Positions 25,493 to 34,822 of a stretch of 64,000 nt of DNA are shown in pieces; positions within the stretch are counted from its first letter, which is position 1, and each line of letters starts with the position of its first letter. The stretch comes from Polynucleobacter sp. AP-Melu-500A-A1 (GTDB lineage Bacteria > Pseudomonadota > Gammaproteobacteria > Burkholderiales > Burkholderiaceae): NCBI RefSeq assembly GCF_018882125.1, contig NZ_JACVOZ010000003.1, positions 434,001-498,000 on the forward strand, read 5' to 3'. The translations under genes and the position numbers were made by a program. The notes under the pieces are model-generated. The model ran no database searches and had not been told where the DNA came from. It saw nothing but the letters and a program-made list of their open reading frames with translations.

Positions 25493-25513
25493 GGGGGCAC
25501 TTTTGGGGGTACT
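25493..25513 (+). repeat. Tandem direct repeat, candidate integrase arm sites
   Basis: GGGGGCACT (25493-25501) and GGGGGTACT (25505-25513) are 9-base repeats with one mismatch at 12-base period. They lie about 60 bases from the tRNA-end-like sequence. Arm-type integrase sites often have this form; assignment is inference. Confidence 0.4.
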
Positions 25514-25570
25514 CGTTTTTTTTTGATTTCACTATTTATATAAAAATCAAATAGATATAGAAATCTTCTA

Positions 25571-25588
25571 GTTCCCGCCGACCCACCA
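25571..25588 (+). other. tRNA 3'-end-like sequence, candidate att site
   Basis: GTTCCCGCCGACCCACCA ends in CCA preceded by a discriminator-like A and CCGACCC, which would pair with GGGTCGG in an acceptor stem. No 5' half of a tRNA is found upstream, so this would be a displaced 3' end left by integration. The identity of the tRNA cannot be assigned. Confidence 0.45.
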
Positions 25589-25616
25589 TTATTAGTAGTA
25601 GCCTTAATAGCTTTAG

Positions 25617-25656
25617 CAAAAACCCCTTATAGACCAAAACTGTAAGGGGTTTTGTT
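25617..25656. terminator. Bidirectional-type terminator hairpin
   Basis: AAAACCCCTTA (from 25619) pairs with TAAGGGGTTTT (25642-25652) around a 12-base loop, with a T-rich tail. It lies between the candidate att site and the acyltransferase gene. Confidence 0.7.
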
Positions 25657-25803
25657 TTAAGGGGCGGGATAAATTTCTCAGGAAGCTCTAGAATGTTCAC
25701 GGCTTTAGCTTTCTTAATAACAAATGATCATTTGATAAAAACCACATAAATCAAATAATTTCTCGCCACTAAATTCTCGCAATCGATCAGTAAAGATACA
25801 TTC

Positions 25804-27735
25804 ATGACTTCAAAATATCGTCCTGATATTGATGGCCTTCGAGCAATAGCAGTTTTTGCTGTTGTGGGCTTTCATGCATTTGGAGTAATGGGTGGATTTA
25901 CAGGCGTTGATATATTTTTTGTTATCTCGGGATTCGTAATCTCAACTATCATTTTTGAAGATTTTGAAAACAAGACGTTTACCTTTAATGACTTCTATCA
26001 AAGAAGGGTCAGGCGCATTTTTCCATCATTAATATTAGTTCTTGCAGCTAGTTCAATTTTTGGATGGTTTTTTCTATTTAGCGATGAATATAAACAGCTG
26101 GGTAAGCATATTGGGGCGGCCAGTGGATTTTTATCTAACTTAGCTCTTTGGAATGAGAGTGGATATTTTGATACAGGGGCAGAAAAAAAACCATTTCTAC
26201 ATTTGTGGTCATTAGCTGTTGAAGCGCAATTCTATTTCTTTTGGCCCATCTTCATTTGGGTCTTATGGAAATACAAGACTAATAAATTACTCATTCTCTT
26301 CATTGTTCTTGCCATTTCATTTGGATTAAATGTTTGGAATATTTTCAGTGATAGTACTTTCTCTTTCTATTCACCCTTAACTCGCTTTTGGGAATTGTTA
26401 TGCGGCTCTGCTCTAGCCTATTTGCTTATTTTTCAACCGCAATTTTCAAAGGTGCTGGACTCTAGATCAAATTTAATTAGCATCCTTGGCGCACTTTTAA
26501 TGTTGGGAGGATTAGCCTTTTTAACAAAAGAACTAGACTTTCCTGGTTGGTGGGCTTTGATACCGGTATTAGGTGCTGGTTTAGTTATTGCAACTGGAAG
26601 AAGCAGTTGGATTGGTAGGAAAATTCTTTCGCACCCAATTCTGATTTGGTTTGGATTAATTAGCTTCCCCTTATACCTATGGCATTGGCCCTTACTATCA
26701 TTTGCGCGGATCCTAGGCGACCCGCCTAGATCATTAATAATCACGCTTATTTTGGCGAGTATTTTGCTCGCTTGGCTTTCCTATAAATATATTGAAAAGC
26801 CCATTCGACGCGGTGGCAATAAAAATATAAAAACAGTCATCTTATGTTTCTTATTGGCCTTAGAAGGCCTCTTTGGTTTGTATATTTATAAATCTGAAGG
26901 TCTCACTGATAGATTGAATCACATAGAAAGTTGGCAGATATCGAATAGCATTCATAGTCAATTAGACTGGCCGGAGACTAATAATAAAACCAAGGAATGC
27001 ACTAAAAAGTATGGGGGAGATCAATATTGTTTAATTTCTAATATTGATAAGCCACCCACTGCAGCAATTATTGGTACCTCTCGAGCAAATGATTTTTATT
27101 TCGGCCTAAGTGAATATATCCAACATCAAGGCGGCAACTTACTTTTATTGGGCGCAGGAGGATGTACTCCTTTTTTCGAAATAGACCTCATTAAAAATTC
27201 AGCTGCCCCCAATTTAAATTGCTACCAAAGGACAAAAGATTTGTATCGGTTCGTCCTCGAGGATGCCAATATTAAAACGGTATTTATAGCGTTTAACCAT
27301 AATGCACCGTTTAGCAATGACTACATCATGCTAGATAAATTAGGGCAGATTACCTCGGATAATAAATATCAAAATATAGTACAAGCCTTAGTTCGCACCA
27401 TTAAAATGTTACAAAATAATAATAAGAAGGTTGTCCTACTTTACGATCTCCCCAATTTAAATAGAGACATTAAAGAATGTGCTTTAGTGAGACCTTATTT
27501 TGAAAAGGCTAAATGCAGTACCAAGGATGTGGCATTTGTGAATGATTTTGATCAATATGAAAAGATGATTTCAGAGGTTCAAGGTAAAACTGGCGTCAAT
27601 GTATTTAGAGGCAATCAATATCTAGCAGGAATTTTCCCAATCGATCGGGATGAAAATTTATATTACCGAGATGCTACTCATTTGACTTATCGCGGATCTA
27701 TGTTTTTTGCAGATAAATATCAATTTACCTTCTAG
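25804..27735 (+). CDS. Membrane acyltransferase 3 with C-terminal SGNH domain (O-acetyltransferase type)
   Basis: A 643-residue inner-membrane enzyme of the OafA/acyltransferase-3 family, which acetylates lipopolysaccharide or other surface glycans. The N terminus has the family hallmark RPDIDGLRAIAVFAVVGFHA and then FFVISGFVIS and FYQRRVRRIFPSL. About ten membrane segments follow to residue 360. The periplasmic SGNH domain has a block I-like GTSRAND and a C-terminal DATHLTYRGS block. It is the first gene right of the island boundary. AT content is high, as in many surface-polysaccharide genes, so transfer is possible. Confidence 0.9.
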   Translation: MTSKYRPDIDGLRAIAVFAVVGFHAFGVMGGFTGVDIFFVISGFVISTIIFEDFENKTFTFNDFYQRRVRRIFPSLILVLAASSIFGWFFLFSDEYKQLGKHIGAASGFLSNLALWNESGYFDTGAEKKPFLHLWSLAVEAQFYFFWPIFIWVLWKYKTNKLLILFIVLAISFGLNVWNIFSDSTFSFYSPLTRFWELLCGSALAYLLIFQPQFSKVLDSRSNLISILGALLMLGGLAFLTKELDFPGWWALIPVLGAGLVIATGRSSWIGRKILSHPILIWFGLISFPLYLWHWPLLSFARILGDPPRSLIITLILASILLAWLSYKYIEKPIRRGGNKNIKTVILCFLLALEGLFGLYIYKSEGLTDRLNHIESWQISNSIHSQLDWPETNNKTKECTKKYGGDQYCLISNIDKPPTAAIIGTSRANDFYFGLSEYIQHQGGNLLLLGAGGCTPFFEIDLIKNSAAPNLNCYQRTKDLYRFVLEDANIKTVFIAFNHNAPFSNDYIMLDKLGQITSDNKYQNIVQALVRTIKMLQNNNKKVVLLYDLPNLNRDIKECALVRPYFEKAKCSTKDVAFVNDFDQYEKMISEVQGKTGVNVFRGNQYLAGIFPIDRDENLYYRDATHLTYRGSMFFADKYQFTF

Positions 27736-27783
27736 ATCTTGAGACATACAAACTATCTGGGTGTGAATCCTGCTAAAAAAGAT

Positions 27784-27818
27784 AAACCCCTCTGATTTCA
27801 TAGGGGTTTTGATTTTCT
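27784..27818. terminator. Terminator between acyltransferase and methyltransferase genes
   Basis: AAACCCCT pairs with AGGGGTTT around a CTGATTTCAT loop, with a T-rich tail on the plus strand. It lies between convergent genes. Confidence 0.8.
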
Positions 27819-27840
27819 TGCTGATTGCTCTTGCTTTTAC

Positions 27841-28998
27841 TTATTGAGCAGCTAGCCGCCACAGTGAAGTGACTTCTTTTGATCTGGCAGCATGCAAGGC
27901 ATCTGTTTTATCAAATGCTTTTGGATGATGTGGCTTATTATCGCGATGCTCGAGTACTCTTAAACCAGCCTTATCAATCCATTCCAAGAGTTCATCTCTA
28001 GAGCGTAAGCCAAGATGCTCAGCTAAATCCGAAAGAATCAGCCAGCCCTCGCCACTAGGTAGTAAGTGCTCTTTAAGCCCATCTAGAAAACCTTTTAACA
28101 TTTGGCTCTCAGGGTCATACACGGCATGCTCTAGAGTGGAACTGGGTCTTGCGGGTAACCATGGTGGATTACAAACAATTAAAGCTGCTTTTTCTGCTGG
28201 GAATAAATTGGTTTTTAAAATCTCAATCTGAGATTCCAAGCCTAGGCGACTGATATTGTCTTGTGCACACGCAATTGCACGATCATCTTGATCAGTGGCA
28301 ATAATCTGCTTGATTTCTCGCATTGCTAACACTACTGAAAGCACCCCAGTTCCAACACCAATATCAAAAGCGATGGAATTTTTCTGAATAGCTTTAGGTA
28401 AAGGTGATTTAAGAACCAGTTCAATGTACTCCCCGCGAATCGGTGAGAACACGCCGTAATGTGGATGGATGCGAATTTCTTGGTCATCCCTCGCCAGAAT
28501 CGGAACACCCTTCTTACGCCACTCATGAGCGCTAATCACACCCAATAGCTCGCGCAAAGAAATAATATAGGGTTGATCTTGCTTCCCATAAGCCTCTGAG
28601 CAAGCATAAGCGACCTCAGGAGCCCGTCTTAATGAAATACTGTGGTCAGCATTCACCTGGATGAGCAACATCCCCAGAATACGCGCACGTTGAGATTGGG
28701 AGAGGCGATGAAGATTGAAGGTATCTAGTGAACTTTTGCTTTTTTCTTTTTCAAGCCGATCTACTCTGTGGGATTTTTTGGAGGGTTTATCTACTCTCCT
28801 AACTAGCGCCTGTAATAGTTGGCGTGCATTCTGAAAATCACCCCGATAAAGCATCGCAGTACCCTCACAAGCCAATCGATAAGCAATATCAGCAGTGAGA
28901 GTGTCGTCAGCCAGAACCACTTTTTGGTGAGGTCTAATACCATTCTCAGAATGCCATCGAGCGTTAAGCTGTTCGCCGCCCTCTTCCCATTGGATCAT
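27841..28998 (-). CDS. Class I SAM-dependent methyltransferase (MTS family, NPPW)
   Basis: A 385-residue cytoplasmic methyltransferase. SAM-binding motif I is FDIGVGTGVLSVVLA (about residue 210), the acidic loop is ATDQDD, and the catalytic NPPW lies near 275, typical of RNA or glutamine N-methyltransferases. The N-terminal 150 residues are unrelated to RsmC and may recognise the substrate. Its ATG directly follows the TAG of the pirin gene. The target base or residue is unknown. Confidence 0.8.
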   Translation of the reverse strand: MIQWEEGGEQLNARWHSENGIRPHQKVVLADDTLTADIAYRLACEGTAMLYRGDFQNARQLLQALVRRVDKPSKKSHRVDRLEKEKSKSSLDTFNLHRLSQSQRARILGMLLIQVNADHSISLRRAPEVAYACSEAYGKQDQPYIISLRELLGVISAHEWRKKGVPILARDDQEIRIHPHYGVFSPIRGEYIELVLKSPLPKAIQKNSIAFDIGVGTGVLSVVLAMREIKQIIATDQDDRAIACAQDNISRLGLESQIEILKTNLFPAEKAALIVCNPPWLPARPSSTLEHAVYDPESQMLKGFLDGLKEHLLPSGEGWLILSDLAEHLGLRSRDELLEWIDKAGLRVLEHRDNKPHHPKAFDKTDALHAARSKEVTSLWRLAAQ

Positions 28999-29856
28999 CT
29001 ATTGAGCAATCACAAAGCGGTTATTTTGATAATCATCAATCGCTTGTTCAATTTCAGCACGAGTATTCATGACGAAAGGGCCATGTTGCACGATAGGCTC
29101 ATGCAAAGGTAATGCAGCCAGCACAATAAATTGAGCGCCAATACTGCCAGCTTTTACTTTCAAGAGATCCCCATCCCCTAGTACGATCGCTGCCTGCTTT
29201 GATGCAACTTGCATAGGGCTACCAACTTCAAGATCACCTTCATAAATATAAATAAACGCATTTTGTTCTTTAGAAATATGGTGCTCGAATTGCGTATCGG
29301 CTGGTAAATGCACATCCAAAAATAATGGTGCAGTAGTAATGCCCTGTATTGGGCCTTGAATGACTTTTTCATCACCTTCAAAGCTGCCCGCAATCACCTT
29401 AACTGATCCGCCATTGTCTAAAATCACTTGAGGGATATCTTCTACCTGAATATCTTTATAAGCAGCGGGCTTCATTTTTTCTGCTGCAGGCAAATTAATC
29501 CATAACTGAAAGCCACGCATTGCACCGCTAACCTGCTGCGGCATTTCAGAATGGATAATGCCGCGCCCTGCTGTCATCCATTGCACGCCACCCGTTTTCA
29601 GGTGTCCCAGATTACCTAAATGATCCTCATGCAACATGTGACCCTCAAGCATGTAGGTCACTGTCTCAAAGCCTCTGTGGGGATGTGCGGGAAAGCCAGC
29701 AACATAATCATTGGGATCGTTTGATGAGAACTCATCGAGCATCAAAAAAGGATCTAAACGCACTTGCTGTTGACCTCCTAGGCTACGACGTAGTTTTACT
29801 CCCGCACCATCGGAAGTGGCAATACCAGGAATAATGGTTTGAATATTGCGAATCAT
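28999..29856 (-). CDS. Pirin family protein
   Basis: A 285-residue cupin-fold protein. The N-terminal cupin has the pirin motif FPAHPHRGFETVTYMLEGHM with metal-binding His residues, followed by the GGVQWMTAGRGIIHSEMPQ signature. The C-terminal cupin begins near residue 180. The start at 29856 is preferred, because an in-frame ATG at 29919 would overlap the upstream gene by 41 bases and add 21 residues not typical of the family. Some pirins act as quercetinases; function here is open. Confidence 0.9.
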   Translation of the reverse strand: MIRNIQTIIPGIATSDGAGVKLRRSLGGQQQVRLDPFLMLDEFSSNDPNDYVAGFPAHPHRGFETVTYMLEGHMLHEDHLGNLGHLKTGGVQWMTAGRGIIHSEMPQQVSGAMRGFQLWINLPAAEKMKPAAYKDIQVEDIPQVILDNGGSVKVIAGSFEGDEKVIQGPIQGITTAPLFLDVHLPADTQFEHHISKEQNAFIYIYEGDLEVGSPMQVASKQAAIVLGDGDLLKVKAGSIGAQFIVLAALPLHEPIVQHGPFVMNTRAEIEQAIDDYQNNRFVIAQ

Positions 29857-29878
29857 ACTTTTGAAGTCACGTTTTCTA

Positions 29879-30430
29879 TTAGGCTGGCGGATGATCTTCA
29901 GGGTTGACATCCAAAGCAATTAAGAAACGGGACACCATGTTGTACGCAGCAACGACTGTTACTAGCTCTACAGTATCGGTGCTACCTAATTCTTTTTGTA
30001 GGCGCCCCATTAATTGAGGGTCTACCTGAACATTCCGCGTCATTTGATAAGTTAAATCAACCGCATCATTTTCCAATTGGGTAAATAGACTCCTTAGAAA
30101 GCTTGTCTGCCCAATGAGACGCAATGCTTGGACTTGCTCTTCAGTACCACCGGCTTTTTTAAATGGTGGGGCATGATGAAAGAATTCATACTCAGCACCA
30201 TTCAAAACAGCTACACCACACATAGCCAACTCTCGCAACTTTGGATCTAAAGAAAGATTGTTACGTATCGCTCCGATGAAATGATTCCAGCCTTCAGCAA
30301 TCGGTACGCTATGTAAGAGCATGCGATCTAGATTGATAAAATCACCGCCACGCCTTTTACGAATCGCAGCAACTAACTCAGCTGGTTCAGCCAAATCCAA
30401 TGGCTGATAAGGAATTAAACGTTCTGACAT
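29879..30430 (-). CDS. Carboxymuconolactone decarboxylase (AhpD-like) family protein
   Basis: A 183-residue helical protein. The family core ELAMCGVAVLNGAEYEFFHHAP near residue 70 carries the conserved Glu and His pair. The CxxC redox motif of true AhpD is not obvious, so peroxidase activity is doubtful. It lies between the Bug receptor gene and the pirin gene on the same strand, 9 and 22 bases apart, suggesting one operon for an aromatic or lactone-like substrate. Confidence 0.85.
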   Translation of the reverse strand: MSERLIPYQPLDLAEPAELVAAIRKRRGGDFINLDRMLLHSVPIAEGWNHFIGAIRNNLSLDPKLRELAMCGVAVLNGAEYEFFHHAPPFKKAGGTEEQVQALRLIGQTSFLRSLFTQLENDAVDLTYQMTRNVQVDPQLMGRLQKELGSTDTVELVTVVAAYNMVSRFLIALDVNPEDHPPA

Positions 30431-30439
30431 AAAAGCTTT

Positions 30440-31441
30440 CTATTGACCAGTTTCTTTAATATTGTTCTCAATGACAAACTTACCCCACATGCCAATTTGT
30501 TTGCCAATAAAATTGTTTAGTACCTCTGGATTTCCAGCCACAATATCAATGCCTTGTGCTTTCAATTTATCGGCAACAGCGGGAGTCTTTAATGCTTTGG
30601 TCACCGCCTGGTTCATCGCATTCACAATGGCTGGAGGTGTTTTACCAGGGGCAAGTATCGCCCACCACGCTGGAGCATTAAAGCCAGGGAAGCCACTCTC
30701 AGAAATGGTTGGCACATTAGGTAATGCAGCAGACCGTTTAGTGGTCGTGGTAACCAAGGGAATCAGACTGCCACTTTCAATGTGTGGTTTAACTAAAAAC
30801 TCCGAGCCTATTGCCAATTGTACTTGACCACCTAAGGCATCCTGCATTAATGGTCCACCGCCGCGATAAGGAATGTGGTTCCAGTCAAAACCGGCTTGCT
30901 TAGCTAAGCGAGCCATTGCTAAATGCCCCAGACTTCCAATTCCAATTGAGCCATAGCTAAATTGCTTGCCTGCTTTTGACATCTCTACCAGTTGCTTGAA
31001 GCTAGTAATGCCAGAAGACTTGCTAGCCACTAGGACCATTGGAGACGTGCCAATTAAGGTCACTGGCGCAATATCTTTGATGGTGTCATAGGGAAGCTTG
31101 TCTTTTAAACTAGGATTCACCCCATGGGTATCAAAGACCACCGCAAAAGTGTAGCCATCGGGATCTGACCTAGTCATAGCAGCCGTACCAATTACACCAG
31201 ATGCGCCACCAATATTTTCAACAATCACATTTTGTTTTAACTCAGCCTGCAAAGCGGGTGCCAGAATACGTGCAACCTGATCAACCGATCCGCCAGGCGG
31301 AAATACTGCGATTAAGCGAATGGGTTTTTGAGTGGGCCAAGTCCCCACGCCCGCAGATTGGGCATTTACTAGATTACTGGCACTAAAGGCTAACAGCCCT
31401 AATAGAACGGCTCTTTTGGCTATTTTTTGAAAAACCTCCAT
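30440..31441 (-). CDS. Bug/TctC-family periplasmic binding protein (1)
   Basis: A 333-residue receptor that binds carboxylates or related small molecules. Signal peptide at 12-27 (LLGLLAFSASNLVNAQ). Family motifs are WPTQKPIRLIAVFPPGGSVD, the IVENIGGASGVIGT loop and the RSDPDGYTF signature. No tctA/tctB permease genes lie nearby, so it is an orphan receptor that may use a distant transporter. It is first in an operon with CMD, pirin and methyltransferase genes. Confidence 0.92.
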   Translation of the reverse strand: MEVFQKIAKRAVLLGLLAFSASNLVNAQSAGVGTWPTQKPIRLIAVFPPGGSVDQVARILAPALQAELKQNVIVENIGGASGVIGTAAMTRSDPDGYTFAVVFDTHGVNPSLKDKLPYDTIKDIAPVTLIGTSPMVLVASKSSGITSFKQLVEMSKAGKQFSYGSIGIGSLGHLAMARLAKQAGFDWNHIPYRGGGPLMQDALGGQVQLAIGSEFLVKPHIESGSLIPLVTTTTKRSAALPNVPTISESGFPGFNAPAWWAILAPGKTPPAIVNAMNQAVTKALKTPAVADKLKAQGIDIVAGNPEVLNNFIGKQIGMWGKFVIENNIKETGQ

Positions 31442-31513
31442 GGATCATCTCCTCCAAATTGAAGTCCCAAGATTACCACCCCATTGGCCAGCTTGCCTGA
31501 TAATAGATAGACT

Positions 31514-32284
31514 ATGAAGCCGATTTTGAACATTGCTGCCTATTTGTTCGTCAGTCTGGATGACTTACCAGCGCTGCGCACCAAAATGCTCGAGGAATGC
31601 AATGCCCGTGAACTGAAAGGCACCATTTTGCTGACGGGCGAAGGAATCAATCTGTTTCTTGCAGGCAAGACTGTAGCCTTACGTGGCTTTTTGGATTGGC
31701 TCAGAAGTGATTCTCGTTTTAGCCTTCTTGAGGCTAAAGAAAGTTGGTCTGATGATCAGCCCTTTAAAAAGATGCTGATCAAGCTCAAAGCTGAAATTAT
31801 TCGTATGAATCATCCAAGCATTCGACCAGAATCTGGTCGAGCGAATTTCATCACGCCTAAAAAATTACAGGAATGGCTAGATCGTGGTACAGATGATTTA
31901 GGTCGCCCAGTAGTGATGCTCGATACTCGCAATGCATTTGAGGTGGAGTACGGCACCTTTGAAAATGCGCTGCACTTTAATATTCAAAAGTTTACTGAAT
32001 TTCCAGAAGCTATTACTGCCCATAAAGAACAGTTAGCTGACAAAACCGTTGTCAGTTTTTGTACTGGTGGAATTCGCTGTGAAAAGTCAGGACTCTATAT
32101 GCGCGAAATTGGCATGGAGCATAACTACCAATTAGAGGGTGGCATTCTGAAATATTTCGAAGAAGTTGGCTCAGCCCACTACCAAGGATCGTGCTTTGTA
32201 TTTGATCAGCGAGAAGCTTTGGAGCCTGACTTAGACTCCATTTCCTTTGAAGCATCCAATCGCAAAAATATTAAAGTCAGTTAG
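31514..32284 (+). CDS. trhO: tRNA uridine 5-hydroxylase TrhO (rhodanese family)
   Basis: A 256-residue protein. It has an N-terminal acylphosphatase-like domain (LKGTILLTGEGINLFLAGK, about 35-53) and a rhodanese domain with the active-site loop FCTGGIRCEK near residue 180. TrhO hydroxylates U34 of certain tRNAs using oxygen. Most homologues are longer (about 300-350) with a Cys-rich tail, absent here, so this is a short form. It is divergent from the Bug gene at 31441. Confidence 0.85.
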   Translation: MKPILNIAAYLFVSLDDLPALRTKMLEECNARELKGTILLTGEGINLFLAGKTVALRGFLDWLRSDSRFSLLEAKESWSDDQPFKKMLIKLKAEIIRMNHPSIRPESGRANFITPKKLQEWLDRGTDDLGRPVVMLDTRNAFEVEYGTFENALHFNIQKFTEFPEAITAHKEQLADKTVVSFCTGGIRCEKSGLYMREIGMEHNYQLEGGILKYFEEVGSAHYQGSCFVFDQREALEPDLDSISFEASNRKNIKVS

Positions 32285-32394
32285 GCAGATTTACCCACTA
32301 AAGTCATGCTTTTCTCCTGAGAAAGTATTTGCCATAAATAGTAGAATTACCAGATCCACAAGAGTAATCCATAAAAATAACCTAGGCCTGAAAA

Positions 32395-33402
32395 ATGTTC
32401 ATTACCCCTAATCGGCAATTGCCGATTTTTTTATCATCCCTGACCCTCGCTGCTCTCACTTTAATCACCAGTTTAAATGTGCATGCACAAGCACCCACGG
32501 CTACTCCTTACCCAACTAAACCGATCAAATTAATTGCTCCGGTTGCTGCGGGTGGAGGTTTAGATAATATTGCCCGAACCTTAGCAGAAAGATTATCGCG
32601 CTCGATTGGCCAACAAGTTGTTGTTGAGAACATGGGTGGTGGTGGTGGTTCGATCGCATCACAAGCCGTGGCAAAGGCACCAGCTGATGGCTATACCCTC
32701 ATGGTGGCTTATGTTGGTACCCATGGAACAAATCCTGCTGTGCGCAGATTACCTTACGACGCAATCAAAGATTTCACTCCCATTGGCATGATTGGTGCTA
32801 CGCCGAATGTGCTTGTAATAAACCCAGATTTGCCAATTAAAAACTTTAAAGAATTTATCGATTTCGCGAAAAAGAATCCTGCAAAACTTAGTTATGGTTC
32901 AGCAGGACCGGGAACGCTAACTCACTTAGGCATGGAACAACTGAAGTTGGCTGCCGGTATTTTCATGGTGCACGTTCCTTATCGCGGTGTAGGTCCTGCC
33001 TATACAGACTTGCTGGCTGGTCAAACTCAGGCAATGTTTCCAACACTTTTTGCAGCGCTTCCTTATATCAATACCAATCGGGTTCGTGGTTTAGCTGTGA
33101 CAGGCGCAAAACGCAGTAGTGCAGCACCCAATATCCCCACTTTTAAAGAGCTTGGCTTCAATGGCTTTGACGGACAACAGTGGTACGGTGTTGTTGGCCC
33201 AGCCAACCTCCCTCCAGCAATTACAGCAAAGCTTAATGCGGAGCTTAATAAAGTATTAGCGCTGCCAGAGTTCTCTGAAAAGATGACTAGCGAGGCAATG
33301 ACTTTAATGCCAATGACACCACAGCAATTTGCCAACTACATCAAAGAAGATATTGCACGCTGGGCCAAAGTGGCCAAAGACCGTAATATCGAAATCGAAT
33401 AA
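32395..33402 (+). CDS. Bug/TctC-family periplasmic binding protein (2)
   Basis: A 335-residue receptor with signal peptide to about residue 35 (SLNVHAQ). Family motifs include YPTKPIKLIAPVAAGGGLDN, VVENMGGGGGS and KAPADGYTL. It is followed 26 bases later by the MmgE/PrpD gene with the same direction, so the receptor probably imports the substrate of the enzymes downstream (a methylcitrate-like or unsaturated acid). Confidence 0.92.
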   Translation: MFITPNRQLPIFLSSLTLAALTLITSLNVHAQAPTATPYPTKPIKLIAPVAAGGGLDNIARTLAERLSRSIGQQVVVENMGGGGGSIASQAVAKAPADGYTLMVAYVGTHGTNPAVRRLPYDAIKDFTPIGMIGATPNVLVINPDLPIKNFKEFIDFAKKNPAKLSYGSAGPGTLTHLGMEQLKLAAGIFMVHVPYRGVGPAYTDLLAGQTQAMFPTLFAALPYINTNRVRGLAVTGAKRSSAAPNIPTFKELGFNGFDGQQWYGVVGPANLPPAITAKLNAELNKVLALPEFSEKMTSEAMTLMPMTPQQFANYIKEDIARWAKVAKDRNIEIE

Positions 33403-33427
33403 ACCCACTTCAGAAATAGGAAACTAT

Positions 33428-34801
33428 ATGTCACACGCTATTGCAGCCGCAGCAGATCTCAATGCGCCACCAGTCACTAAAATATTAGCCGAATTTGTTA
33501 CTACTCATCCAAGCCAAGGATGGACACCAGAAGTCGAACATGAAGCCCATCGGACATTTCTCAATTGGCTTGGCTGTGCAATTGGCGCTGCCAATCATGA
33601 AAGTGTTGAATCTTCATTAGCTGCTATCCGTGAATTTCAGCCTGCCCCACAAGCAAGTATCCTCGGGCGCAAAGATAAAGTCGATATGGGTGGTGCTGCC
33701 TTAATTAATGGTATTAGCTCGCACACTTTTGATTTTGATGACACCCACCTCAAGACTGTTATTCACCCTGCAGGACCAGTTGCCTCAGCAATCTTGGCTC
33801 TTGGCGAGCATACGAATGCCAATGGCCGTCAAATCATTGACTCACTCATTCTCGGAATTGATGTTGCCTGCCGCGTGGGTAATGCAATGTATCCCGATCA
33901 CTATCATCGCGGTTGGCACATTACTGGTTCTACAGGAATGTTAGGCTCAGCTGCTGCTTGCTCACGCTTAATGGGTCTTGACTTGCAAAAAACCACGATG
34001 GCCTTAGGGATTGCCGCCTCTCAACCAGTGGGTATGCGTGAACAATTTGGCACGATGACTAAGCCATTTCATCCAGGTGGCGCAGCTCGTGCAGGCCAGC
34101 TGTCTGCACTCTTGGCTAAACACGGCTTTACTGCAAGTTCTAAAGCACTGGAAGCAGGCCGTGGCTATATGCAAACTGTGTCCACTAAATGCGACTGGTC
34201 AGAAATAGATCGCGCCCTCGGAAAATCATTTGAGATTTCTTTAAATACTTACAAGCCATTTGCTTGCGGCATTGTGATCCATCCCGCTATCGACGCTTGC
34301 GCCCAGTTGCGCGCACAAGGAGTCAAAGCAGAAGATGTTGAGCGTATTGAATTACGTGTGCATCCACTGGTCTTAGAATTGACTGGCAAAAAGACCCCGA
34401 AAGATGGACTAGAAGGCAAATTCAGCGTTTACCACGGATGTGCTGTTGGATTAATCTTTGGTCAAGCCGGTGAAGGTGAATATGCTGACGATATCGTCAA
34501 TCGCGCTGACGTTGTTGCGCTACGCGGTAAAGTAAATGCTACAACAGATACTTCCATTAGCGAGGCTTCTGTCGATGTCAAAGCCTTTCTCAAGGATGGT
34601 AAAGAAGTGCACGTATTTGTGAAGAATGCGATCGGCTCAGTTGAAAACCCGATGAGCGATGCCAACCTAGAGCAAAAGTTCACTAGTCTTGCTGAACCTA
34701 TTATTGGTAAAGAAAAGGCAAGTCAACTGATTTCAGCACTTTGGAAATTAGGCCAAGCGTCTGATCTAAAACAAATCATTCGCCTTTGTACTCCAGACTA
34801 A
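33428..34801 (+). CDS. MmgE/PrpD family dehydratase
   Basis: A 457-residue enzyme related to 2-methylcitrate dehydratase and other MmgE/PrpD hydro-lyases. Motifs include LGCAIGAANHESVE, the THTFDFDDTHLKT segment near residue 105, HRGWHITGSTGMLGSAAA and KPFHPGGAARAGQ. The ATG at 33428 is preferred because AGGAAA lies 6-11 bases upstream; an in-frame ATG at 33329 runs inside the previous gene. The precise substrate is unknown; operon partners suggest a hydroxyacid. Confidence 0.92.
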   Translation: MSHAIAAAADLNAPPVTKILAEFVTTHPSQGWTPEVEHEAHRTFLNWLGCAIGAANHESVESSLAAIREFQPAPQASILGRKDKVDMGGAALINGISSHTFDFDDTHLKTVIHPAGPVASAILALGEHTNANGRQIIDSLILGIDVACRVGNAMYPDHYHRGWHITGSTGMLGSAAACSRLMGLDLQKTTMALGIAASQPVGMREQFGTMTKPFHPGGAARAGQLSALLAKHGFTASSKALEAGRGYMQTVSTKCDWSEIDRALGKSFEISLNTYKPFACGIVIHPAIDACAQLRAQGVKAEDVERIELRVHPLVLELTGKKTPKDGLEGKFSVYHGCAVGLIFGQAGEGEYADDIVNRADVVALRGKVNATTDTSISEASVDVKAFLKDGKEVHVFVKNAIGSVENPMSDANLEQKFTSLAEPIIGKEKASQLISALWKLGQASDLKQIIRLCTPD

Positions 34802-34822
34802 GCACTCAAAAAGCGCATTACT

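Larger units (their letters stand above)
25209..25803. other. Non-coding island edge
   Basis: This 595-base stretch contains no gene that I can support. It holds tandem direct repeats (25493-25513), a tRNA-3'-end-like sequence (25571-25588), and a hairpin with T-rich tail (25617-25656). It separates accessory genes on the left from chromosome-type genes on the right. Confidence 0.6.

Noticed and set aside
25566..25588. A complete tRNA gene
   Set aside because: Only a 3'-end-like segment is present. No GGGTCGG acceptor strand or matching T-stem lies upstream.
33329..33427. N-terminal extension of the MmgE/PrpD protein
   Set aside because: It lies within the preceding Bug gene. The start at 33428 has an AGGAAA ribosome binding site.
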